Part shown: positions 10,539 through 21,228 of the stretch, piece by piece | Layout of the letters: each line of letters starts with the position of its first letter | Position numbering within the stretch: the first letter of the stretch is position 1 | Origin: Gonocerus acuteangulatus | Taxonomy: Eukaryota > Arthropoda > Insecta > Hemiptera > Coreidae | DNA length: 64,000 bases | NCBI GenBank assembly: GCA_946811695.1 | Contig: OX328124.1 | Coordinates: forward strand, 98,256,547 to 98,320,546 | Direction of reading: 5' to 3' | Notes under the pieces: model-generated | What the model saw: only the letters and a program-made list of their open reading frames with translations | Databases searched by the model: none | What the model was told of the DNA's origin: nothing | Position numbers and translations under genes: made by a program

Positions 10539-10551
10539 TATATAGATATAT
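9418..10551 (+). mobile_element. Helentron/DINE-like copy A2, 5' part
   Basis: It starts GTCCGTCACGCACGAGCTGC like copies A1 and A3, with the subterminal TAAGCACTTTCCTC. The body contains about four tandem units of roughly 143 bp, each with a GGGTCCGGAGTAAACCCCCC motif (near 9899, 10044, 10186 and 10327), followed by a (TA)n tract at about 10475-10530. The expected 3' end is missing here but appears at 16168-16293. The intervening 5.6 kb therefore looks like a later insertion into this copy's TA tract. Confidence 0.72.
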
Positions 10552-10900
10552 ATCTAGGCGCACGGCAGTGCGCCAGGCCAAGTTCCGGCCTAAGCATACT
10601 GTGTGTATATTACAGGAGGTCTTAGAGCCGCTTTTTACTCTCTCATGACTTTCAACCAGGTAAAGATAAAGTTATGAAATTTTACACATGTATTTTACTA
10701 CTAGATTTAAGTAAAACTGGAAATTTTCATAATTCTACATTGAATAGTTTCTGAGATATAAGCGATCGAAAATCGGGATTTATAGGACTCGGTCACTCAC
10801 TCACTCACTGACTCATCAAAATTATTAGGCACTTCCCATGATGCTAGAGACTTTAAATTTTGCATGATGATAGATATGGAGGTGTTATTAAAGGAAAAAA

Positions 10901-11931
10901 GTCCGTCACGCAGGAGCTGCATAACTAAGCACTTTCCTCAGAATTTGGGTAGTGTAGACTGCTTTCCAGAACAATTTGCTTAAAATATCCTACATAAATA
11001 AAATAAAAGTCCGTCACGCAGGAGCTGCATAACTAAGCACTTTCCTCAGAATTTGGGTAGTGTAGACTGCTTTCCAGAACAATTTGCTTAAAATATCCTA
11101 CATAAATAAAATAAAGACGTGAATAGTTCTCATTTTGTAATGAGTAACTGATCAATTATTAATTTGCATCCAGAGTTTTGTTTACACATGGTACCTACTA
11201 CACTACGTAATAAATACAAAAATCCTCATATTATCTTATTTTGATCTAACGCAGGAACAGGATACAGTCACTCTAGTGGTAGAAAGCGCTCCTTTCGGCG
11301 GCTTTGTGAACCTACGTCTGCCGGCTTTTCTATTCAAATATATTACAAATTAAACCCCCGCTTTCCGATTGACCGATTCAGCTCATTTTTACAACACTTC
11401 TTTCTCATGAGTTACCCACGACGTATACCGCGTTTCGTTACAATACAGCAGAAATTACGACCGGTATGAGTATATTAGGAATTTGGGTCCGGAGTAAACC
11501 CCCCCTTCTAATGAACCGATTTAGTTCATTTTTATATCTCACTTTTCTCTCTATATTACCACTATGAATACCAAGTTTCGTTGAAATATAACAAATATTA
11601 CGGCTGACATAGTCAAATAAGTGTTTTGGGTTCGGAGTAAACCCCCCCCTTCCGGTGGACCGATTTTGGTGGTTAACGAACTCGTTCAATCGTTTTCTAA
11701 TTGAATGCTATATACCAAGTTTCGTGAAGAAAAAACAAAAACTCTGGCCGCTATCGTGTTACAGACACATATATATATATATATGCATATATATATAGAT
11801 ATATATAAATTTTAACGGGGGTCATTTTCGGTGTCTACTAGGTAGGATCGATAAAGATTTGAAGAAATTTTTCAAAAATTCCGTCATGAGTCCAACCTCA
11901 ATAGCTACTTTCCTTCGGAGGAAAGTGCTAA
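10901..11931 (+). mobile_element. Helentron/DINE-like copy A3, nested in element B
   Basis: It starts GTCCGTCACGCAGGAGCTGC and ends GGAGGAAAGTGCTAA like A1. Its first 108 bp are tandemly duplicated (second start at 11009). The left flank GGTGTTATTAAAGGAAAAAA and right flank TCGAAAA rejoin a segment that is continuous in the opposite arm of element B (around 15345-15385). That shows insertion into B at an A/T junction with no target duplication, as expected of Helitron-type elements. A short (TA)n tract lies near 11770. Confidence 0.78.
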
Positions 11932-12099
11932 GATCGAAAACCCCTGAAAAGTTGCGTTTGACTCCGCTTCCGGGGCGGGGGCGTGCCAGTTTTGTACTTC
12001 CTTTGGGAACCCGTCATTCCGTCCGAAACCCATGATGTGGGGTATCAAATGAATCGTCTCCGTATGAAGAACCTATATATGATGTTTTAAGATACAATT

Positions 12100-12480
12100 A
12101 GACGCATATAGGCTCGGTCAAAATCTTCTACCAGCTGTCTGTCTGTATGTTTGTTCCTTATACAAATCCGTACCGTTTGGCCGATTTTGACCCAACTTGG
12201 GGCACAGATGGGTCTTGATGCTGGGAGAATCATAGGCTAGGTTAAATTGTCTATCAGCTGTCTGTGTGCATGTTTGTTCCTCACACAAAGTCACTCCGTT
12301 TGACCGATTTTGACCAAACTTGGCACACAGGTAGGCCTTGGTCCGGGGAATGCACTAGGCTTGGTAAAAAAGGTCTTTCAGCTGTCTGTCAGTATGTTTG
12401 TTCCTTATACAAATTCACACGTTTTGACCTATTTTCACCAAACTTGGCACGCAGGGTCTTGATACGGGAGTGTCATATTA
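12100..12480 (-). repeat. Tandem ~105-bp repeats in left arm of element B
   Basis: Three units contain variants of ACCGATTTTGACCAAACTTG and AGCTGTCTGTCTGTATGTTTG. They are the inverted counterpart of the five units at 14.71-15.19 kb. Confidence 0.8.
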
Positions 12481-12596
12481 CCTATGACGTTTTGTACTTT
12501 TTGTTCTATCGGAAAGCCATCATTCCTTCTGAAACCCATCATGTGGGGTATCCAATGAATCATTTTGGTAAGGAGAACCTATATTTGATGTTTTAA

Positions 12597-12965
12597 GAAA
12601 CATTTCGACGCATCTTAACAACAACAGTTGTGACTTCTTTCTTAAATGTAGTAAGTAAAGTCATAGGGGTTAACTGCATAATGTACTTGACAGCAGATAC
12701 TAAGTTTTTCATAGTCGAGCCTTCTAAATTCCAAAGTTTAGGATCACAAACCCAAAATGTATAGTCTTTGTTCTTATCTTTTTTTTTAAAGGCCTTCTAC
12801 ACTTTCCCTATTGTGATCTTTATCCTCGGGATAAGGTTTCTGTGTTTTACAGTGAAATAGTTTAGTTAAGAGAGCAATCAATTTGTCCTCTAGAGTAATG
12901 TCATCTGGAAGAGCTTATAGCTTTTCTAGGCTAGTGATTAGATGTAGATAGGTATGCTGCTTGGT
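12597..12965 (-). pseudogene. Decayed coding segment of unknown origin in left arm of element B
   Basis: On the minus strand the text from about 12945 reads ALPDDITLEDKLIALLTK, then PYPEDKDHNRESVEGL. After one frameshift in a poly-A run it continues FWVCDPKLWNLEG, LVSAVKYIMQLTP and TTFKKEVTTVVVKMRRNVS and stops with TAA near 12597. The opposite arm (14.29-14.58 kb) and the copy at 52.7-53.0 kb carry the same text with independent lesions, which indicates a once-functional reading frame rather than chance. I do not recognise the family. It may be a captured host exon or part of the element's own lost protein. Confidence 0.5.
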
Positions 12966-13689
12966 ATCAAATATCAAGCAGTAAGAAGAACTTTACGCAG
13001 AATCCAAAGACCCTGGTTTTATATGAAGTACAAAAAGCCAGAAGGTATGCGGCAACTAAATTTTAATTAATACTTAGAAAAAAGTAATAAGATCCCAAAA
13101 AAAAAACATAAATGTGAAATAGAGGCCAAGTTCCTCCCCCCACAAAGAAACACTCCCTTCTCCAAAAATATCCCCTCCTAAAACCCCCCAAATCGCCTTA
13201 CCATCCTACACTCCAAAAAAGTAGTACGAGTTTGTGTATTAAGTGCACCATGTTTTCAACCAAAAATATTTGCCAATACAGGAGATGATACAAGAAAGAA
13301 ATGTCCAAGTCCAATACTTGGAAGACCTCATAGTTACTTACTAAGAACAGTAAAGACACTTCAACTGACCTTTAAAAACAACAATAAAAATACTTATCCC
13401 CAAAAAAACATAAATGTGAAATAGAGGCCAAGTTCCTGCCACCACAAAGAAACACTCCCTTCCTCAAAAATATCCCCTCCTAAAACCCCCCAAAAACGCC
13501 TTACCATTCTACACTCCAAAAAAGTAGTATGGGTTGGTGTATTAATTCAACCAAAAATATTTGCCAATACAAGAGATGATACAAGAAAGAAATGGCCAAG
13601 TTCATTACTTGGAAGACCTCATAGTTACTTACTAAGAACAGTAAAGACACTTCAACTGACCTTTAAAAACAACAATAAAAATACTTATA

Positions 13690-13850
13690 TCCAGTTACTA
13701 AAATATCACTTTCCTCAACCAGGTATATTCTTAAACTTGGCAATGTTTTTTTTGTGCCGAAATTATCTTTAGATAAAAACTAAACATTGCCAAGTTTAAG
13801 AATATACCTGGTTGAGGAAAGTGATATTTTAGTAATTGGATATAAGTATT
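13690..13850. repeat. Central hairpin of element B
   Basis: ATCCAGTTACTAAAATATCA through AACTTGGCAATGTTT is followed, after about 40 bp, by its reverse complement, placing the centre near 13767. The same hairpin appears at 15.71-15.87, 33.71-33.81 (one side deleted) and 52.17-52.31 kb. Confidence 0.88.
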
Positions 13851-14289
13851 TTTATTGTTGTTTTTAAAGGTCAGTTGAAGTGTCTTTACTGTTCTTAGTA
13901 AGTAACTATGAGGTCTTCCAAGTAATGAACTTGGCCATTTCTTTCTTGTATCATCTCTTGTATTGGCAAATATTTTTGGTTGAATTAATACACCAACCCA
14001 TACTACTTTTTTGGAGTGTAGAATGGTAAGGCGTTTTTGGGGGGTTTTAGGAGGGGATATTTTTGAGGAAGGGAGTGTTTCTTTGTGGTGGCAGGAACTT
14101 GGCCTCTATTTCACATTTATGTTTTTTTGGGGATCTCATTGCTTTTTTCTAAGTATTAAATAGAATTTAGTTGCCGCATACCTACTGGCTTTTGTACTTC
14201 ATATAAAACCAGGGTCTTTGGATTCTGCATAAGGTTCTCCATACTGCTTGATATTTGATACCAATAATCAACCTACATACATCTAATCA

Positions 14290-14585
14290 CTAGACTAGAA
14301 AAGTTAGAAGCTCTTCCAAATGACATTACTTTAGAGGACAAATTGATTGCTCTCTTTACTAAACTATTACACAGTAAAACACAGGAACCTTATCCCGAGG
14401 ATAAAGATCACAATAGGGAAAGTGTAGAAGGCCTTCAAGAAAAATATAAGAACAAAAATGACTCGACTTTGAAAAACTTAGTATCTGTTTTGAAGTATAT
14501 TATGCAGTGAACCCCTACGACTTTATTTACTACATTTAAGAAAGAAGTCAGAACTGTTTTTAAGATGCGTCGAAATGTTTTTTAA
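14290..14585 (+). pseudogene. Decayed coding segment in right arm of element B
   Basis: Plus-strand counterpart of the segment at 12.6-12.97 kb. It reads LEKLEALPNDITLEDKLIAL, then PEDKDHNRESVEGLQEKYKN and STLKNLVSVLKYIMQ, then a stop. A short stretch present in the other copies (the FWVCD segment) is deleted here. The function is unknown. Confidence 0.5.
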
Positions 14586-14709
14586 AACATCAAATATAGG
14601 TTCTCCTTACCAAGACGATTCATTTGATACCCCACATGATGGGTTTCAGAAGGAATGATGGCATTTCGATGGAGCAAGAAGTAGAAAACGTCATAGGTAA
14701 TATGACACT

Positions 14710-15190
14710 CCCGTATCAAGACCTACCTGCGTGCCAAGTTTGGTCAAAATAGGCCAAACGGTGTGAATTGGTATAAGGAACAAACATACAGACAGACAGC
14801 TGAAAGACCTTTTTTACCTAGCCTAGTGCATTCCCCGGACCAAGGCCTACCTGTGTGCCAAGTTTGGTCAAAATCGGTCAAATGGTGTGAATTTGTGTAC
14901 GGAACAAACATGCAGACAGACAGCTGATAGACGATTTTGACTAGCCTATGGCACTACCCGGATAAAGACCGACATGTGTGTCAAATTTTGTCAAAACCGG
15001 TCAAACGGTGTGTATTTGTATAAGGAAGAAACAGACAAACAGACAGCTGATAGACAATTTTTCCTAGCCTATGATTCTCCCCGTATCAAGACCCCCCAAG
15101 TTTGGTCAAAATCGGTCAAACGGTACGGATTTGTAAGAGGAACAAACATACAGACAGACAGCTGGTATAAGATTTTTACCGAGCCTGTAT
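14710..15190 (+). repeat. Tandem ~105-bp repeats in right arm of element B
   Basis: Five units each contain a GTGCCAAGTTTGGTCAAAAT-like block, CGGTCAAACGGTGTG and ACAGACAGACAGCTG. The open frame crossing 14974-15465 is a by-product of this array and has no known domain. Confidence 0.85.
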
Positions 15191-15710
15191 GCGTCTCTAT
15201 TTGTTTCTTAAAACATCAAATATCGGTTCTTCATACCGAGACAATTCATTTGATACTCCACATCATGGGTTTCGGACGGAATGACGGGTTTCCGATGGAA
15301 GTACAAAACTGGCACGCCCCCGCCCCGGAAGCGGAGTCAAACACTTTTCGCGATTTTTCGATTTTTTCCTTTAATAACACCTTCATATCTATCTTCATGC
15401 AAAATTTCAAGTCTCTAGCATCATGGGAAGTGCCTAATAATTTTGATGAGTCAGTGAGTGAGTGAGTGAGTGAGTCCTATAAATCCCGATTTTCGATCGC
15501 TTATATCTCAGAAACTATTCGATGTAGAATTATGAAAATTTCCAGTTTTACTCACATCCAGTAGTTTAATACCTGTGTAAAATTTCATAAATTTATCTTC
15601 ACCTGGTTGAAAGTTATGAGAGGGTAAAAATCGGCTCTAAGACCGCCTGTAATATACACACAGTATGCTTAGGCCGGAACTTGGCCTGGCGCACTACCGT
15701 GCGCCTAGAT

Positions 15711-16167
15711 ATCCAGTTACTAAAATATCACTTCCCTCAACCAGGTATATTCTTAAACTTGGCAATGTTTGGTTTTCTCTCTAAAGATAATTTCGGCACA
15801 AATAAAACATTGCCAAGTTTAAGAATATACCTGGTTGAGGGAAGTGATATTTTATTAACTGGATATAAGTATTTTTATTGATGTTTTTAAAGGTCAGTTG
15901 AAGTGTCTTTACTGTTCTTAGTAAGTAAATATGAGGTCTTCCAAGTAATGAACTTGGACATTTCTTTCTTGTATCATCTCCTGTATTGGCAAATATTTTT
16001 GGTTGAAAATATGGTGCACTTAATACACTAACTCGTACTACTTTTTTGGAGTGTAGGATGGTAAGGCGTTTTGGGGGGTTTTAGGAGGGGATATTTTTGG
16101 GGAAGGGAGTGTTTCTTTGTGGGAGGAGGAACTAGGCCTCTATTTCACATTTATGTTTTTTTTGGGA
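15711..16167. mobile_element. Extra central fragment of element B
   Basis: Right after the end of element B the central hairpin (15713-15867) and about 300 bp of inner arm, up to ATTTATGTTTTTTTTGGGAT, are repeated. It then joins the 3' part of Helentron-like copy A2. The composite B insertion therefore contains one complete palindrome plus a second, partial foldback unit. Confidence 0.75.
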
Positions 16168-16293
16168 TAAATTTTAACGGGGGTCATTTTCGGTGTCTAC
16201 TAGGTAGGATCGATAAAGATTTGAAGGAATTTTTTAAATATTCCGTCATGAGTCCAACCTCAATAGCTACTTTCCTTCGGAGGAAAGTGCTAA
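16168..16293 (+). mobile_element. Helentron/DINE-like copy A2, 3' part
   Basis: AATTTTAACGGGGGTCATTT through GGAGGAAAGTGCTAA is the conserved 3' end of family A, with the terminal ACTTTCCT-TCGG-AGGAAAGT hairpin. It is the missing end of the copy that starts at 9418. Confidence 0.75.
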
Positions 16294-17703
16294 AAAAAAG
16301 TACAAATGATTAATACTGGTTAAACATTTAATAATAGAGTTAATTATAGAACACTCAATTATTGGCTTTACCCACGTTTTCAGTGGCTTTTTAATGTGTA
16401 GTATTGCCCCCTCTTGTATAAAGAAGGGTCATAACCCTGTCAGGTATTGAAAACCCAGCCTACAGACCAAAAGTTATCCTAAGCTTTATCTCCCCTGCCT
16501 ATTAATATTGAAGGCATGATTTCAGTGAATTTAGTCTGTACCTGCTCTAAACTGGCCATATTACTCACAAAAACGAACACACATCACGCACAAAAATGTC
16601 AGATTTTCTCGCTGCCGAGTGTGAACATGAAAGTAAAATAATATAACGATTGCACCATTTCTTAAAGCCGTTTTAATCGACTCTTCAAAACAGCTACAGA
16701 ACCATGGCATGTCAGAATATAGGTCATTGATCGTGACTTAATCGCTACTTCAACCTGAAATTGTAGAAACTCTTCAACTTCGTTTCATGTTTCAACTGTC
16801 GCTCTTGGTACGCACGCTATAGGACCAACTATCATGGATTCCTACAAACGAAAAGGCAAAAACGACATTTTTGCGTTAATTTTGCTGTGTTATTTTCTTG
16901 GTGGAGGATTTTCTTGGTTAATCATGTTTTCCTTTGGTTTGAGCACTTTTCGATAAACTTTGAACCATTTCTGTAGACATAAGTGTGGAAACAGGAATAC
17001 AAAGTAAGCGAGACCCCTCTCGACATAGAGAGTGAAAATGCGCTCACATGAAGTTCATGATTTTCTTTAAAAACTGGAGACGTACTCTGAAGCTAATAAC
17101 TACCCTATAAAAATAAAATGTCTGCTATCTGCTATCTTGTAAAAAAATATTATAATTAAATTAAACATTAAAAAATAACAACACATTTAAAAAATAATAA
17201 TTTATTGACAATTTTAAGAAGCTAGTTATTTAAATGTTTATATTGGAAAATAAGATTTGAAAAGGTAATATATTTTATTCTTAATTTTGTAATTGGACTT
17301 TTAATTGAGAAGTAAAATTTATCTTAAAAAAGTACTTTACTTAAAATTGATCGTTAATGGATTTTTCCCTATCAGTCGTTGGAAACCATATTGCAGGATA
17401 AAAGAGAATAATATAGAAAAATAAACCAAAGAAGTGTGTTAATGGTCTTAGTATTCAATGCACCTTATACGATGTGGTGATACGACAGTCGGTTCTAGGC
17501 TTGCACAAATCTGGAGTGAAGTCTGCTCCAGAGGAAATAATTAGGCCAACAAGAGCGGACTTGACAAAGCAAGCTGTACAAATGGATGCAGCGAAAACCT
17601 TCCTATACTTCTTAAATATCTAGTATGTTTATAAATTATTTATTTTTGTTGGATACAACTACGCGAAGTAAATTAAAATCCTAGAAAATTGAGAAAACCC
17701 ACA
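16294..17703. other. Unassigned AT-rich stretch
   Basis: No gene or repeat recognised. GTGTGTTAATGGTCTTAG near 17436 resembles the SINE/LINE tail motif but is too short to call. Confidence 0.4.
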
Positions 17704-17925
17704 TCCGTAATAATAATTATTATTACGGATAAATAAATAGATTAATAAATATCTAATAAAAGCTATGAACTTGATTGATGACCGAGTTATATTACCTAGT
17801 AACAATAGCGCAAAATTTGTATTATTATTATTATAAGCACTATTGTTTCTTGGTAATATAACTTTGTCATCAATCAAGTTCATAGCTTTTATTAGATATT
17901 TATTAATCTATTTATTTATCTTATC
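17704..17925. repeat. Hairpin-forming palindromes (possible MITE)
   Basis: A 26-bp near-perfect palindrome (TCCGTAATAATAATTATTAT and on) at 17704-17729 is followed by arms of about 80 bp. GATAAATAAATAGATTAATA, AAGCTATGAACTTGATTGAT and ATATTACC recur inverted at 17845-17925 around a 35-bp loop. No target duplication was found. Confidence 0.8.
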
Positions 17926-20379
17926 TGTACACAAAAATCACTGCCATGAAACTTGAAAAGTTGAAGTAATTTTTCATTATTTCTTTCATAGGATGGTATT
18001 TTCGGAGTTGCCTTTGATTTGTGTTTAGAGAAGGCCATGTAAGAAATCTGAACAACATGTTCGTGTTGGTAGGTTATTCAAGAAGCCTTACTCCTGGCCT
18101 GACTCAATTTCCTATAACAGTGTGTCAAAAATGACAACTTATTCGGCAGTTGTCACGAATGTGCCGTCCATCACTGGGAAATGGATCCTTCTCACATGAG
18201 GATAATGCTTATAGTAGTGAATGTTCTTCCTTGTTTCTTTCCGATAAGTTTATAAATAAACGTGATACACAGTATATGATCCTTTTATGCGAAATATTTT
18301 GTAAAGTTTCTTGGGTTTTGACATGTGTAGGTAATTATAATTATATTCAAAGTGAGTAATACTGTCATTATTTGACACCATTAAACAATTTATAATGCAT
18401 TAAACAATTGTTTACACCAATTAAATAAAAATATATATCGTGTAACCTGTATTGTGGTATTTATAGGTCGAAATGCAACTAGTCCTGTGTATAAATACAA
18501 ATGAGGTTTTGATTTTTTAATTGGTGAAAGTCAGTTTTTAGGAAAGTAGACTTATATAATTTCTTTGGTATGTAAAATTAAAAGTCTACGTTAAAACATG
18601 TGCGAAGTGCAATTGAACGAATTCATAATTAAATTTTCAACCCTTTATATAAATAAATTAATGAACTAATAAGCAACCGTAGCAAAACCAGTTCTCTTCG
18701 TGTGTATGTAGAATATAATTATCCTAATTATGTAAATAGTTTTAAAGCAAGAAATGATCAATAAACGGTATATTGAAGACACTTGCTAAGGACATTAGAA
18801 ATTAATAAATTTAAAAAAATCCAGTCGTCCAAATTGGTCTATAATTAAAATTTTTAAAACATTGACTGCCTTAGTTTTCTCTTCTTTTTTTTAATCCCTC
18901 AAAAATTTAATGCATTTCAACCGGACTTTTTAGCAATTTAAAAGATTTGACTTGTTTTCGCTGATACATAAATTGCCAAAATATTATGAAAAAACCTATC
19001 AAACCGAATTAAATGACATTTAGGAGATCGTTTTAGTATATAATCATCATTTTCCTTCTGGAATATAAAAGTCCATTCTATTCCAAATCCAATTTAAAAA
19101 CATCTATTTTTATCTTTTTTTCATTCTTATTGCTGTTTTGAAAAGCAGTGAATACATTTTATGCAATAGGTCATTCTAGAAAAGTTTATTAAGCATTTTT
19201 TACGCCTTGGGAAAATCTCTAGCGTCAATAATTTAGGAATTATATGGAGAAGAAGACCAAAAAAGCTGGGAGTCTTTCGATTTAGGAATTATTGATGTAA
19301 AATTTGTTCCGAAGATATTCCCGCTTAAAATGATTAATATCAACGTAACCAGAATATAAAAACACTATTTCTTATTGAAGAATTATAAAGAAAATGACCA
19401 AACAAAGGAATGGTGTTAATGACCTTAAGGGTTGACAGGACATTATAAAAAAACAAAAACAAAAAAAAAAAAAAAAAAACATAGCTTGCCCTCTATCAAC
19501 ATCCCACTCAAAGCAGATGTCTTCTGGTCAACCCCGTGCCTTTCTTTTTTGAGCCTCATGTTGAGCAGGTTTCTGTTTGCTCTTGTCTTCTCATTTCCGT
19601 GGTCATTTTCCTCTCACAACCTGTTCATTTTCGGTCAACTTCCTCCTCGCCTCTGTGTTACTCCACGGAAGTGAGTAACCCAGACTTACTGATCCGGAAT
19701 GTCTTAGGAAGTTGACTGAAAGTTAGTGCGCTACTGTGCTTTGCGCTTTTCGTTTAACGTTTGCTCAAGATGTTTTATTATGTCTAAAGATGACCTAGGC
19801 TCTACTGCGAGGCAATACTTTCATTTTTTTTTTTATTATTAATTTCTCTTGGCAGTAGACAAGGAGAAAGCTCAGTATAAATGCCGGACTGAAGGAAACA
19901 CGAGAAGGAGTGAATGTAAGAGGTAGTAGTAGTGAGATAGCTCAGGTCACGGGTTGGTCGGAAAGCCGAGAACTGTAGAAAGGGACAGGGAGTGAATACA
20001 AACAGTGAACGTGACATATTAACCGAGTAGCAATCACAGGTCACTTGTGCCCTTTCTGCCTTCCTTCCTAGGAAGGTTCGCTTTCAATCTACCTCCACAT
20101 CCACCTTCTGGCCTATTCACTCCTTTAGAGTATTCACACCTCTCCTACAATGGGGGATTAGGATTTGCCCACTTGGATCGAGAAAGATCTAAAGCAATAC
20201 GTAACTTGAATTTTCACTCAAAATGATATCTATATTTTCCAGCTTTATTACTGTCACAAGTCAATCTTCGGACTTTACTTTTGTTTTTAACTTCGATGTA
20301 ACTAGAACGCATCGAAATACCTTACAACAAAAATGGTAACTAGAATGGAGTAATCTGACAGACAACAACCTAAGATAAA
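17926..20379. other. Unassigned AT-rich stretch
   Basis: No supported gene. GGTGTTAATGACCTTAAGGGTTG followed by an A-rich run at 19412-19480 looks like an isolated copy of the LINE/SINE 3' tail. The open frames at 18150, 19432 and 19802 lack domains. Confidence 0.4.
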
Positions 20380-20850
20380 TAAAACATATACTTACTGACT
20401 GGCTAAGCGCATACAGAAATTCCCGGACAGAGGAAATAGTGCTTGAATGGCTGCGAATAGGCGACACATTACCCAAGAATACATAATCACTAAAACTGAA
20501 TGACCAACATGTCAGATCTGCAATACAGAACTAACAGTCAAGCATATACTTGGACAAACCTCGGGACATTATTGACCTACTTACAGACAGCAGCCACCAT
20601 ATTAACAATATTATTACACGCTTAAAACATATAAACACCTATACAAAAATATGGAAGTATCCGCAACGTCTTTTATTTCAAAATGTAACGAACTTTTAGC
20701 TAGTTTATTTATTGTTTAATTTCAATTTATTAGTTGTGTTTTATATCGATTTTTTTATCCCTAATTTAATTTTTTCTCTCATTTGTTTTAAATATTTTAC
20801 TCAGATTGTTAATTTGCTAGCTAAGAAATATCTCTATGAGCAGCAATTAA
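20380..20850 (+). pseudogene. I/Jockey-type LINE remnant, C-terminal end
   Basis: Plus-strand reading gives EEIVLEWLRIGDT, then after a frameshift TCQICNTELTVKHILG, then LLTDSSHHINNIITRLKHIN and a stop near 20696. This is the C-terminal block after RNase H in I-like LINEs (RIGHT, C-x2-C, LTV-HIL) and matches the remnant at 2.33 kb, including the CNT-LT core. Frameshifts and a stop show it is dead. The reverse transcriptase part is missing. The AT-rich region to 20850 is probably its 3' UTR. Confidence 0.65.
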
Positions 20851-20971
20851 GTGCAAAAGAGTGATTCGATGCGATTTACAAATGATGTGGAATATCGCAA
20901 GAGTAAAATAATAATAATATATTTTTAAAGTTTTAAGGGCATTGGTGTTTTTTCCTCCTTCAGCATAGTAC

Positions 20972-21228
20972 ATATCGTCGATACAAAAGCAAACTAACGA
21001 ATATGAAAAACTGCATCTTTCATTGTCCATCTTTAATAATTTCTGCTGGACTTATTTACGGCAAATTCTTCAATCTGACTTCACTCTATTAAAGGGAAAG
21101 TATTCCACTATCAAAAGGTCAAATCTGCCGAATATTTGACTGTCCAAAAAAAAGTTATGAATAAATACTTTTCCACTCTAAAAGTGGTGATTTTCATATT
21201 CGTTAGTTTGCTTTTGTATCGACGATAT
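20972..21228. mobile_element. MITE family M, copy 1
   Basis: Ends ATATCGTCGATACAAAAGCA and (reverse complement of the right end) ATATCGTCGATACAAAAGCA are inverted repeats extending about 38 bp through AAACTAACGAATATGAAAA. The 257-bp element has no coding capacity. The interior is nearly the same as the copy at 59.87 kb. TAC on both sides could be a 3-bp target duplication, but the other copies do not confirm it. Confidence 0.9.

Larger units (their letters stand above)
10552..15710. mobile_element. Giant palindromic element B, full copy (5.2 kb)
   Basis: The ends ATCTAGGCGCACGGCAGTGC and (reverse complement of the right end) ATCTAGGCGCACGGTAGTGC are inverted repeats. The two halves match in inverted order all the way to a centre near 13.77 kb: the GCGATCGAAAATC segment, the CCCATGATGTGGGGTATC segment, a block of ~105-bp tandem repeats, a decayed coding segment and the central hairpin. 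The terminal 18 bp themselves form a GGCGCAC-TACC-GTGCGCC hairpin before CTAG. The left arm contains a later Helentron-like insertion (10901-11931) and part of the inner arm is duplicated (13.09-13.40 and 13.40-13.68 kb). Partial copies occur at 33.5-34.3 and 52.1-55.6 kb. No transposase was identified, so the superfamily is unknown. Confidence 0.85.

Noticed and set aside
12264..12596. 110-codon frame as a gene
   Set aside because: It covers the tandem-repeat block in the left arm of element B; the inverted copy shows the same sequence is non-coding.
14974..15465. 163-codon frame as a real protein
   Set aside because: It runs through the ~105-bp tandem repeats and outer arm of element B, has no domain, and copies elsewhere do not keep the frame.
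10552..15710. Element B as a Polinton/Maverick with long terminal repeats
   Set aside because: No polymerase, integrase or capsid text is present and the arms meet at a central hairpin, leaving no body between them.
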